A DNA stretch of 64,000 nt from Opitutaceae bacterium (GTDB lineage Bacteria; Verrucomicrobiota; Verrucomicrobiia; Opitutales; Opitutaceae): positions 1 to 64,000 of the forward strand of contig JABTUS010000004.1 of the NCBI GenBank assembly GCA_015075305.1. The letters run 5' to 3'. The stretch's first letter is position 1, and every line of letters starts with the position of its first letter. The notes beneath the pieces were generated by a model that did no database searches, had not been told where the DNA came from, and was given only the letters and a program-made list of their open reading frames with translations. Both the position numbers and the translations under genes were made by a program. Below are positions 53,696 through 62,227 of this stretch, in pieces.

Positions 53696-54473
53696 GCCGT
53701 CCGGATAGCACTGGAAAACGACTCGCGGCTGTCAGTATTCGAAAAGTGGTCGCAGCCGATTTGAGTGCGGAGGGAAAACCAAGCGAGACAGGGCGAAGCA
53801 GGCGTTTGAGGAGTGCCTGTCGGAAGCGGTGATCAGGTTCTGATTCCCGCATCGCACGCGGTGGTTTCCAGTCCCCTTGGTTGTGAAGTATGGACTGCCC
53901 TGTACGCCCGCTCCCAGGATCATACCTGCCACCACCACTAGCCCCCCATCGATCCGAAAGTCATAGCCGCGAATCTGCTGCGCCTAAAGCAGCAGAATCC
54001 GGACGCACCGAGTTCGATTATTCAGAATCCGAAGACAAGGGATGTCATCGTGGATCTTGTTACCTGGTCTTCAGACTAGTCATTCGCCGAGTTTAATGTC
54101 TTCAAGTGTTCCAAGAAGAAAGTCGGAGGATTGCTAGCGGAGCAATATGCCAGACGGGAGTAATGGGTCGACGGTGCAAGCGACGGGCAGGAGTACAACA
54201 GGTATTCGTATATCGCGAACAACCCGCTGGGAGGAACCGATCCCAGCGGGAACCGGAGAATGGCGGAAAGTCCAGCAATTGCTTGGGATTCTCCATGTGA
54301 TGCGGCCTTGCCGTTTGACAGACTGTCGATCCTTTCGGCTGACACTCGCGATCATTCCCCCCATTTCGGCATCCCCTCGATTGCCGTGCCGCTCGCCGGC
54401 CATGCGTCCAATGGGGATGTCGTGAACTCCTGCCCGCATGGGTTGATCGAGATCCAAGCCCGCTTCATCAACC
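53696..54473. other. Gap with eroded gene pieces
   Basis: 778 bases without an intact gene. Besides the Rhs relic, a 45-codon open piece (about 53942-54079) encodes IDPKVIAANLLRLKQQNPDA ... KTRDVIVDLVTWSSD and a stop. Its composition is protein-like and it looks like the 3' end of a lost gene, possibly an Rhs-associated toxin or immunity fragment, but I cannot name it. Confidence 0.5.
54164..54263 (+). pseudogene. Relic of an RHS-repeat core (polymorphic toxin) gene
   Basis: In one frame this encodes DGQEYNRYSYIANNPLGGTD followed by PSGN, the hallmark end of the RHS repeat-associated core domain (typically FNRYSYVxNNPLxxxDPSG). A stop lies immediately upstream at 54161-54163, and the following ~95 codons before the stop at 54559 are unlike a toxin domain and overlap the next gene's start. 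Only the core's last 25 residues remain. It shows that an Rhs locus, often carrying contact-dependent toxins, once lay here. Confidence 0.65.
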
Positions 54474-56390
54474 ATGCATCCAATCAAAATCTGTCTCACC
54501 GGCCTGGCATTCACTTCACTCGCATTTTCCGCTCCTCCAATTGCGGCGCTTTCCCGTGATCAGGTTTCCGTGAGAATTGACCGGACGCCGGCTGCGGCCG
54601 CGTTTTCGTCCAACATCACCATAGGCGAAGCGGAGGGCGCCTCCCGCCGCCTCCTGGTGACGATCTCCAATGATTCGAGGCAGGATGCCAGTCTGCAGGG
54701 ATGGCGGGTGGAGCTTCCATGGCTCGCATCCAACGCAGCTCCCGATCTTGTCTCGACGGGAGGCTGGGACATGGGCCGCACCGAGGCGCGCGTGTGGACG
54801 CCGGAGCAGGCGTCGAAGGTCGAGACGGGAAGCTACGTGCTCGCCAGGCAGGCGGGCGGCTATTCCATCGCCGGCTTCACGACCTGGCGGGTGTTCAATG
54901 CCAAACTCCGCTACGATTCCGGTCGGCTTGTTGTCACGGGGGATGGGGAGAACCGAATTGTCCGCCCCGGTGAGACGCTTTCGCTCGAGATCGTGCGCCT
55001 GGCGACCGGTAGCGACTGGCAGAACCTGCTGTTCGAGCACGCCGATGCCATTGCGCGGGAGAATCGCATCAAGCTCAACCGGCCCCGGCCGGACATTGGC
55101 TGGGCAACGTGGGACTACTATGGCCGCGGGTGGACCTTTGAACAAGCGGTGGCGAACATGGACAAGCTGCTGGAGGTCTGTCCCAAGGCGGACCTTGTTC
55201 AGATTGATGGAGGATGGTGGCCGCAACGGGGGGATTATACTCTGGTGCGCGAAAACCTCCGGCCCGACGGGATGAAGCGCCTCGGTCACCTCATCCGCAG
55301 CCACGGCCTGCATGCCGGCATACACCTCGATGGCATGCGCGGCGACAGCAAGGCGATCGTCGCCAAGGAGCATCCGGGCTTCTTTCTCAAGGATGCCAAG
55401 GGTGGCCTGCTCGTTCAATCGACACTGAATGCCGGCGAGAAGCTGGACAATACGTTCTTCGATTTCTCAAACCCTGCGACTGGCGACTATTTCCGCGGAG
55501 TCATGGGGACCATCCGGAAGGAGTGGGGATACGATTATTTCAAGGTGGATTTTCTCCGGTACGGCATCAACGAATTCATCCACAGTGCGGTTGGGGACGA
55601 AGTTGAAATCGTGCCGCATGACCGGTCGATGACGAGCGTGGAGCGCATCCACCGTGGATTGGCGGCCATGCGGGAGGGAATGGGGCGCGACGCCTATTTC
55701 CTTGGATGCTCGGCGGTGTTTGGACCCACCTTCGGGCACGTGGATGGGCTGCGTGTGGGAGCGGACATCAATCCCAGCATCAAGCAATACAGGAAGTGCG
55801 CGCTCGACACGTCTGGAAATTTCCACCTGCACGGCAAGGTCGTGTACAATGACGCGGACTACCTGGTTGTCCGCGCGCGTGAGGATCAGGATGAAACAAG
55901 GGTGAAGGCGCCAAACAAGGATGGACGGGATCTGACCCTGAATGAAGCTGAAATGTGGACCCACTATGTGGCGCTGTGTGGAGGGCCCCGGCTGAACAGC
56001 GACAATCTGCTCATCCTTCGCGAGGAACGTCGTGCGCTCTTTCGCTTTGCCGCGGGGTTCCCCACGGCGGAGCGCTTTGTGCCACTCGACTTCTGGGCGC
56101 ATGCCAGGGACGAGAGCGACGCTCCCACCGTCATTCTCACGCAGGCGAAGGGAGATGCGTATCTTGGAACATTCAACTGGAGTGATCAGGACAGGGACAT
56201 CGCCATCGAGGGATTCTCATCCACAGACCTGGCCGCTCTGGCCAAGGTTTCCGGCTCTGGTGAAAGCCGAATCTCCGGCGATACTGTAACCATCCGCCTT
56301 CCGGCGCGTCACTCGACGATATTCAAGCTCGGGAGAGGCAAGTTCGACCTCCTTCGCGCAGCCCTTCACGTCAGGCAGACAGTTCCATGA
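54474..56390 (+). CDS. Secreted GH36/clan GH-D alpha-galactosidase-like enzyme
   Basis: A 638-residue exported protein (signal peptide LTGLAFTSLAFSAPPIAA). An N-terminal beta-sandwich (~30-210) precedes a TIM barrel with the clan GH-D pattern: GWATWDYYGRGWTFEQAV, VQIDGGWWPQRGDY, DYFKVDFLRYG (nucleophile candidate Asp359) and LRVGADINPS (acid/base candidate Asp431). A short C-terminal beta domain ends the protein. Alpha-galactosidase is the best guess; related members act on other alpha-linked sugars. It overlaps the next gene by ATGA, so the two are co-expressed. Confidence 0.8.
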   Translation: MHPIKICLTGLAFTSLAFSAPPIAALSRDQVSVRIDRTPAAAAFSSNITIGEAEGASRRLLVTISNDSRQDASLQGWRVELPWLASNAAPDLVSTGGWDMGRTEARVWTPEQASKVETGSYVLARQAGGYSIAGFTTWRVFNAKLRYDSGRLVVTGDGENRIVRPGETLSLEIVRLATGSDWQNLLFEHADAIARENRIKLNRPRPDIGWATWDYYGRGWTFEQAVANMDKLLEVCPKADLVQIDGGWWPQRGDYTLVRENLRPDGMKRLGHLIRSHGLHAGIHLDGMRGDSKAIVAKEHPGFFLKDAKGGLLVQSTLNAGEKLDNTFFDFSNPATGDYFRGVMGTIRKEWGYDYFKVDFLRYGINEFIHSAVGDEVEIVPHDRSMTSVERIHRGLAAMREGMGRDAYFLGCSAVFGPTFGHVDGLRVGADINPSIKQYRKCALDTSGNFHLHGKVVYNDADYLVVRAREDQDETRVKAPNKDGRDLTLNEAEMWTHYVALCGGPRLNSDNLLILREERRALFRFAAGFPTAERFVPLDFWAHARDESDAPTVILTQAKGDAYLGTFNWSDQDRDIAIEGFSSTDLAALAKVSGSGESRISGDTVTIRLPARHSTIFKLGRGKFDLLRAALHVRQTVP

Positions 56391-58096
56391 AAAGCCTCAG
56401 TCTTACCATCGCCCTTGCAACGTTTGCCCTCGCTGCCGGTCTGCCCGCCGCTGAGCAAACGCTTCCACCTCATCCGTGGGGTGTCTATCCCTGGGGGCAG
56501 GGCAGGAACATGAAGATTCCGGCGGACATGCCGGTGCGGGGCATTCCCTTCACCTGGCGCTGGGCCGAGCTCGAGCCTGCGCGGGGCAGGTACGACTTTG
56601 ACGACGCGGTGCGCAGGCGGCTTGAGGAGGTGAAGGCGATGGGCGGGTACACGCACATCATGTTTCATGTCGCGCCGATCACGCCCGACTGGGTTTACGA
56701 GGCGGGTGTGCCGAGGGTCATCATGCCCGAACGGATCACGCCGGCGCGGAAACTGCAGAAACCGACGTACCCGTATTATTTCGATCCCCTGTACAAGGAG
56801 ATCCTGCACGAACTGGTGACGGCGTTGTCGAACTACATTGCCGCACTGCCTGAAGACTTGAAGAGCCGCATCATTTTCATTCAGGTGGCAGAGGGAGCGA
56901 CGGGAGACGGGCAACCCTACAAGGGCGTGCCTCTCGATGCGAAGTACCGCATCAGCGAGACTGCGTGGAATGACTACCGTCGGGAGACTTGGGCCTGCTA
57001 CCAGGCGGCGTTTCAGCGCGCGGATGGATCGCTCAATGTGCCGCTTCTGGTCAATGGTGATGCGAACACCGACGTCGAGAACCAATGGCTGCTTGACCAC
57101 ACGAAGGTCTTCGGGGTGAAGCAGGGCATGTTCAGCCATGGCTACCTCGTGAGTGACACGATCGACCGCCTTGCCCGCTGGGATGCGTTTCGCGCCAAGG
57201 CGATCGCAAGCGGCCACACGATGTTCACCCGGGGCGAGCAGGATGAGGAATGGCGCGTCTGCGGGTGGAGCAGTCAGAATCCTCCGCGGGCCTTCTATTG
57301 GTCGGCGCTGTTCGCGCTTCACTGCAAACTTGATGTATGGAACGTGCCGATCGATGCGCTGTCGACGCAGCCGATACGGGAGGCCGTCGTGACCTTCAAC
57401 CGGTATGCCGGCTACAATGAGCCGGAGGGCAGCCCGGGGGCATTCTGCGCGTTCCGGCGCGGACTCGACGCTTCCGACACGCGGGAGTTTCCGGAGGCTG
57501 AATTCGGAGAAGCGTCGAAGTCCAATGTCGATCGCTATTTGAAGATTGCGGCGGCCCATGCAAAATTCGGCGCCCGCCAGGGAGATCCAGCGAAGGCCAC
57601 GGGCGCAGGCATGCGAAACAGGCAGGCGGACGACCAGAACGATGTGGGCTGGAGAATCCTGCCGGGAAACTTCGAGCGGCATCTCTTTCAGTTGAATCCG
57701 GAGGCGACGAGTCTCGGGCTTTGGAACACCGGTCCCGCCGGGCATCCGTACGGTCTCTTTGCGCGCCGCTTCGACTCCGCGAGCGGACGGACGGCCATGG
57801 CGTTCAAGCTGGCGGACGGATTTTTTCCTGAACCGGCGGCGGAACACGCGGTGCGCCTGCGTATTGTCTATTTGGATACGGGGGCGGGCGGATGGCAGCT
57901 CGCCTATGCCACAACGAAGGGCGAACAAATTGCGCGCAGCGTCTCCCTGAAGAACAGTGGAAAATGGAGCGAGATCACGGTGACGCTGCCGAATGCCGTC
58001 TGGGATCATCGGCTGCCGGGTGGCGCGGATCTGATTCTTCGGCAATCCGGTGGCGGCGACACGACGTTTCATTTGATTGAACTCGCTCGCGAATGA
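56387..58096 (+). CDS. Secreted TIM-barrel glycoside hydrolase-like protein (GH42-like)
   Basis: A 569-residue exported protein (signal peptide IALATFALAAGLPAA). Residues ~30-400 look like a beta-galactosidase-type (GH42 clan A) barrel: IPFTWRWAELEPARGRYDFD matches the usual WxxxEPxxGxYDF opening. FIQVAEGATGDG and FTRGEQDEEW offer candidate catalytic glutamates. The C-terminal ~150 residues (WNTGPAGHPYGLFARRFD...) form a carbohydrate-binding-like beta domain. Exact family and substrate are uncertain. It is translationally coupled to the GH36-like gene. Confidence 0.7.
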   Translation: MKSLSLTIALATFALAAGLPAAEQTLPPHPWGVYPWGQGRNMKIPADMPVRGIPFTWRWAELEPARGRYDFDDAVRRRLEEVKAMGGYTHIMFHVAPITPDWVYEAGVPRVIMPERITPARKLQKPTYPYYFDPLYKEILHELVTALSNYIAALPEDLKSRIIFIQVAEGATGDGQPYKGVPLDAKYRISETAWNDYRRETWACYQAAFQRADGSLNVPLLVNGDANTDVENQWLLDHTKVFGVKQGMFSHGYLVSDTIDRLARWDAFRAKAIASGHTMFTRGEQDEEWRVCGWSSQNPPRAFYWSALFALHCKLDVWNVPIDALSTQPIREAVVTFNRYAGYNEPEGSPGAFCAFRRGLDASDTREFPEAEFGEASKSNVDRYLKIAAAHAKFGARQGDPAKATGAGMRNRQADDQNDVGWRILPGNFERHLFQLNPEATSLGLWNTGPAGHPYGLFARRFDSASGRTAMAFKLADGFFPEPAAEHAVRLRIVYLDTGAGGWQLAYATTKGEQIARSVSLKNSGKWSEITVTLPNAVWDHRLPGGADLILRQSGGGDTTFHLIELARE

Positions 58097-58196
58097 CGCG
58101 GTTGTGATCACGCTCTTCCCAAATCGCTCCCTGTCGTGCCCAACAGCGTCCGATGTACTCGGCGCGCCGCCGGGATTTATCGCATCCATTCAATCA

Positions 58197-58460
58197 TGAA
58201 CCACCTGTTTCGACTCTGCATTGTCTCGATTGCTCTCCCCATGGTTGGACTCGGTGCGCCTGAGCCGACACGCCGTTTTCTACAAGGGGCAGGGGCACGC
58301 ATTCTTCAATCGCAATCGAGACAACGGCAGATACTACCGGACAACACTCCTTGAAGTGGACAAATTTCTTGGGTCGTTGGGTTGGATTCAAGGTTCGCCC
58401 ACACTCGCCCCGGTCGAAGGTGTAGCGACCATTGATGGTGCGGTGGAAGTGGCTCGGTAG
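58197..58460 (+). pseudogene. Internally deleted secreted esterase (signal peptide plus C-terminal tail)
   Basis: ATG 58197 begins a signal peptide (MNHLFRLCIVSIALPMVGLG, then AP). After about base 58275 the meaningful reading is in another frame: VFYKGQGHAFFNRNRDNGRY, YRTTLLEVDKFLGSLGW, with a stop at 58460. That is the C-terminal end of a dienelactone-hydrolase/acetyl-esterase fold, including the catalytic His in GQGHAFFN. The middle, with the GxSxG serine, is gone. The same design occurs in the sulfatase relic at 9323. Confidence 0.65.
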
Positions 58461-58494
58461 ACGCGTGTTCTCCTGGACCGCCTGAAATTTTAAT

Positions 58495-60561
58495 GTGAAA
58501 ATCAAAACCATCCTTCCGACGCTTCTGTTCGTCCTGACGGCATGGAATTGTCAGGCGGCAGAATCGGCCAAACTTCCTGAAGCCTATATAGTCGACCATC
58601 GGCACAGCCCGTACGTGAAGCTGCGCCCGCTTCCCTATGAAGCGGTGAAGTGGACCCATGGATTCTGGGCGGATCGTTTTCACCAGACTGCCACCGTCAC
58701 CCTCGATGAATCCTGGCGGCTGATGGCGGACAAGAATGCGGGTCACGTTCTGGACAACTTCCGATTCGCCGCCAAACCCGGATCCGGAAAATATGCGGGT
58801 ACCACGTGGCAGGACGAATGGCTTTACAAGTGGATCGAGGCAGCATCCTGCATCTGGAGGGAGACAGGGAATCCATCGATTCTGGAAAGGATCAATGAAA
58901 GCATCGGCTTGATTGCGGCGGCACAGGAGCCCGATGGATACCTTGCCACGCGGGCGACGGCGGGCGGGCTCAAGCGGTTTGTTGAGCCGCGCGATCATGA
59001 GTTCTACAACATGGGGCACCTCCTCACCGCCGGGGTGATCCATCATCGCATGACCGGCGATGACCGCCTGCTGCGTGTGGCGGTCAAGACGGGCGATTTC
59101 ATTGTCGCGAATCTCGGAGTCACGGTGGAACCGTATTTTGCCCACAATCCATCGGCGATCATGGGGCTGATGGAGCTTTACCGCGAAACCGGAGATGCGA
59201 GGTATCTAGGCACCGCGAAACTCATCGTTGATCGCCGGGGGGAGAAGCCGAAGAAACAGACGCTCTTCACGATGATGCCTGGCATTGGCGGGACCGACAT
59301 CATTCAGGACCGGGTTCCCGTTCGCGAATCAACGGAGATCGTCGGGCACAATGTCTTTTTCACGTATCTCTACACCGGGGCGGGCGATGTCTATGCAGAG
59401 ACCGGGGACAGGCCGTTGATGGATGCGCTCAACCGCCTCTGGACCGACATGACCGAGCGCAAGATGTTCATCCATGGAGGGGTCAGCGCGAAACCGATGG
59501 GGATCTCCAATTTCGCGCCGGTGATCGAGGCGGCCGGACCGGCATACAATCTGCCGAATGAAGGCTGCTACAATGAAACCTGCGGGCAGATCGGCTGCCT
59601 GATGTGGGCCTACCGCATGCTGACGGAGGAGCCGGACGCCCGGTATGCCGACATCATGGAGCGGGAGATGTACAACGGTTTCCTTGGGGCGCAGAGCCTC
59701 GATGGCAGGTCATGGTTCTACAAGAACATCATTCGTCGCTATGATGAGAACCACAAGGCATCGGGGCTGAGTGACATGGCGCAGCGCAAGCAGCCGGGTC
59801 GAAACGCGATCTGCTGCCCTTCAAACGTGCTCCGCACGATGGCCGAGCTTTCCTCATATTTCTACAGCATGGATGACAGCGGCGTCTGGGTTCACCACTA
59901 TGGCGGCAGCAAGGTGAATGTCACGCTGGCATCCGGTCGCCCGTTCTCCTTTGAACAGGTGACGGAGTATCCTTGGAATGGAGAGGTGCGGATCGTCATT
60001 GCCGAAGCCCCGACTGCAGAGGTCAAACTGAGGCTTCGGATACCCGGTTGGAGTTCAGGCGCGACGATCGCGGTCAATGGTCAGCCAATGAATGCGGCCC
60101 CTCAGCACGGCTATGCGACCGTCGGTCGGGTCTGGCGTGCGGGTGACACCTTGACGCTTGTGATGCCGATGCAGTCCCAGTTGATCGTGGCGGATCCGCG
60201 GGTGGAGGAAACGCGGAATCAGGTCGCCGTCATGCGGGGCCCTGTGGTCTACTGTGTGGAATCGCAGGACCTGCCCAGTGGTGTGAAGGTGCCTGACGTG
60301 TATCTTTCACAGTATGCCACCTTCAAGCCCTCGCGCGGGCTGGCGGACTCGAAGGAACCACTCGCGGCGTCGGTCGTTTCGCTCAAGGGCAGGGGGCTCG
60401 GGCTTCAGAGTGACAATTGGACCTCGCTCTACCGCCCGCTTGGAAACGCGAGCCTGCGCGCATTCGATCTGACGCTGATCCCCTACTTTGCCTGGTCGAA
60501 TAGAGGCAAGTCGGCAATGAGCGTTTGGCTTCCCGTCGCATGGGATTCGAAGACCCAATGA
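58495..60561 (+). CDS. GH127 beta-L-arabinofuranosidase-like enzyme, secreted
   Basis: A 688-residue protein with a signal peptide (ILPTLLFVLTAWNCQAAES). The (alpha/alpha)6 barrel and C-terminal beta-sandwiches match family GH127 (HypBA1), which releases beta-L-arabinofuranose from arabino-oligosaccharides and plant glycoproteins. The zinc/thiolate site is intact: Glu361 and Cys363 in YNETCGQ, Cys440 and Cys441 in ICCPSN. Their spacing equals that of HypBA1 Glu338/Cys340/Cys417/Cys418, with the last Cys as nucleophile. The start is GTG 58495. GH146 is a related alternative. Confidence 0.9.
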   Translation: MKIKTILPTLLFVLTAWNCQAAESAKLPEAYIVDHRHSPYVKLRPLPYEAVKWTHGFWADRFHQTATVTLDESWRLMADKNAGHVLDNFRFAAKPGSGKYAGTTWQDEWLYKWIEAASCIWRETGNPSILERINESIGLIAAAQEPDGYLATRATAGGLKRFVEPRDHEFYNMGHLLTAGVIHHRMTGDDRLLRVAVKTGDFIVANLGVTVEPYFAHNPSAIMGLMELYRETGDARYLGTAKLIVDRRGEKPKKQTLFTMMPGIGGTDIIQDRVPVRESTEIVGHNVFFTYLYTGAGDVYAETGDRPLMDALNRLWTDMTERKMFIHGGVSAKPMGISNFAPVIEAAGPAYNLPNEGCYNETCGQIGCLMWAYRMLTEEPDARYADIMEREMYNGFLGAQSLDGRSWFYKNIIRRYDENHKASGLSDMAQRKQPGRNAICCPSNVLRTMAELSSYFYSMDDSGVWVHHYGGSKVNVTLASGRPFSFEQVTEYPWNGEVRIVIAEAPTAEVKLRLRIPGWSSGATIAVNGQPMNAAPQHGYATVGRVWRAGDTLTLVMPMQSQLIVADPRVEETRNQVAVMRGPVVYCVESQDLPSGVKVPDVYLSQYATFKPSRGLADSKEPLAASVVSLKGRGLGLQSDNWTSLYRPLGNASLRAFDLTLIPYFAWSNRGKSAMSVWLPVAWDSKTQ

Positions 60562-60603
60562 GGCAAGCGCTTCCTGTCAGATACAAGAGCCCGCATCTTC
60601 ACA

Positions 60604-60747
60604 ATGCGCACCCGGGATCTCCGAAATTGGTCAGATCCCGAGATCATGGCAGTCAAGGGGCCTGATGTTTCCAAGACGAAGAGCGATGCCAACGTAAATT
60701 CCGGTTGCAGCATTGTCATTGCCTGGAGTAAGGACCTGAAGAGCTGA
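60604..60747 (+). pseudogene. Possible GH43-like glycosidase remnant
   Basis: A 47-codon frame reads TRDLRNWSDPEIMAVKGPDV ... CSIVIAWSKDLKS. The two ends resemble phrases of GH43-type arabinosidases (DLxNWSxPExxxVKGPDV and WSKDLK). The middle joins abruptly, as after an internal in-frame deletion. No signal peptide is left. The identification rests on recalled motif phrases only. Confidence 0.4.
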
Positions 60748-60799
60748 GACTGGCCGGGGCGGAATTTACGTGTGCGGGTGGCGCCCGCGGAATGGTGCA

Positions 60800-62017
60800 T
60801 CAGGCCTTTGACAGGCGGTGCGCGACATCGCGGATTGCTTCGGCAACCATGTCGATGTAGGCTTCCGTCATCGCCTCGTTGATCGGGAGCGTGATGCAAT
60901 CGCCCAGTAACTCCTCCGCGATCGGACACCTGACCTTGGCATAGTCCATCGTGGTGGCGCCAAGTTCCCTTGCCGGCCAGGTGCCTCCGAAAAAATTGTG
61001 GTTGCGGAACACCCGGTAGCGATAGACCGGCATGGGCAGATACCCTGCGTTCGCCGCGACTCCCTGCCGCTTCAGCGCCTCGGCAAACTCATTTCGACCG
61101 ACTCGAAAGGCGGAGAGATTCAGGCGGAAGAGGTAGAACCAGTAGCTGTGGGTGTCGCCGCCTTTCGTCACCGGAGGAGTGATGCCAGGAACATCGGCGA
61201 GCTGCGCCGTCAGGCGGCTGCCCGCGTTGACACGGCGCGCGACGATGGATTCAAGCCGCGTGAGCTGGGCCGCGGCAACCGCGGCGAGGGGTTCGCCCAT
61301 GCGGTAGTTGGGGGCAAGGTCCTCCGGGTCTCGCGCGCCGGAGACGCGGTCATAGCATTTGTCGCCCCATTTGGTGAGTCCGTTTCCGAGATCTTCACGG
61401 TTCGTGCCGACGATGCCGCCGTCTCCGCAGGAGAGGTGTTTGAAGTCATTGAAGGAGTAGCAGCTGATGTCGCCGACCAGCCCGACCGGAGTGCCTTGGT
61501 GGCGTGCTCCCCATGACTGCGCGCAATCCTCGATCAGCGCGATGCCATGGGCGTTGGCAATGGCTCGCAGGGCGGTCAGATCGCAGGGGTTGCCGGCGAG
61601 GTGCACGGCCATGATTGCGCGCGTTTTCGGCGAGATCGCCCGGAGTGCCGCATCGGGATCGGAGTTGAAAGTATGAGGGTCAATGTCGGTGAACACCGGC
61701 ACCCCCTGCTGATAGAGTATCCCAATGACCGAACCCATGTCGGTGATGGGGGAGACGATCACTTCTTCGCCCGGTTTTAGCCGGAGGGAGGCGACTGCGA
61801 CGTGCAGCGCTGCGGTTCCCGAGGAGGTCGCAAAGAGATGCTTGAGGGGATAGTGCTTCCGGAATTCCTCAAGAAGCGCCGTGTTCTGCGGACCGTTCCA
61901 ATAGAAGAGGGATCGCTGCCCAACCATGGCCGCAAGGCGCTGGAGTTCGGCATCTCCCCAGCGGGAGAAGGATGGCACGGCTTCTTTGACAATGGGTGAG
62001 GCGTCTGGCGCTGTCAT
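60800..62017 (-). CDS. DegT/DnrJ/EryC1/StrS family PLP aminotransferase
   Basis: A 405-residue fold-type I aminotransferase. PLP sites are SSGTAALHVA, LIEDCAQSWGA with the ring-binding Asp, and the Schiff-base Lys193 in SFNDFKHLSCGDGG. The family usually transaminates keto-sugar nucleotides or cyclitols; relatives in PVC genomes are often near glycan-catabolic genes with unknown roles. 'NDFKHL' differs from the common 'xxxKxLTxGEGG' only slightly. It follows the GH140-like gene on the same strand after 210 bases, a gap with no gene. Confidence 0.9.
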   Translation of the reverse strand: MTAPDASPIVKEAVPSFSRWGDAELQRLAAMVGQRSLFYWNGPQNTALLEEFRKHYPLKHLFATSSGTAALHVAVASLRLKPGEEVIVSPITDMGSVIGILYQQGVPVFTDIDPHTFNSDPDAALRAISPKTRAIMAVHLAGNPCDLTALRAIANAHGIALIEDCAQSWGARHQGTPVGLVGDISCYSFNDFKHLSCGDGGIVGTNREDLGNGLTKWGDKCYDRVSGARDPEDLAPNYRMGEPLAAVAAAQLTRLESIVARRVNAGSRLTAQLADVPGITPPVTKGGDTHSYWFYLFRLNLSAFRVGRNEFAEALKRQGVAANAGYLPMPVYRYRVFRNHNFFGGTWPARELGATTMDYAKVRCPIAEELLGDCITLPINEAMTEAYIDMVAEAIRDVAHRLSKA

Positions 62018-62227
62018 GGATCAGGTGATTGGAAGTCGGAAAGTGGCAGGGATGCGGGCATGCAGATGGAGAAATTCAATAGGATCCGAATTTCGACTGC
62101 GAGTCGAATGCCGGCAGCAGGAACCCCGGCAGTTTTCATCGATTGGCTGCCGGCTCGATTGTGCTGCCTGCGAGCAATGTGGGGATTGTTGCGAACGTGG
62201 CGACAATCGGAGCAATTTCGCGTGTGC

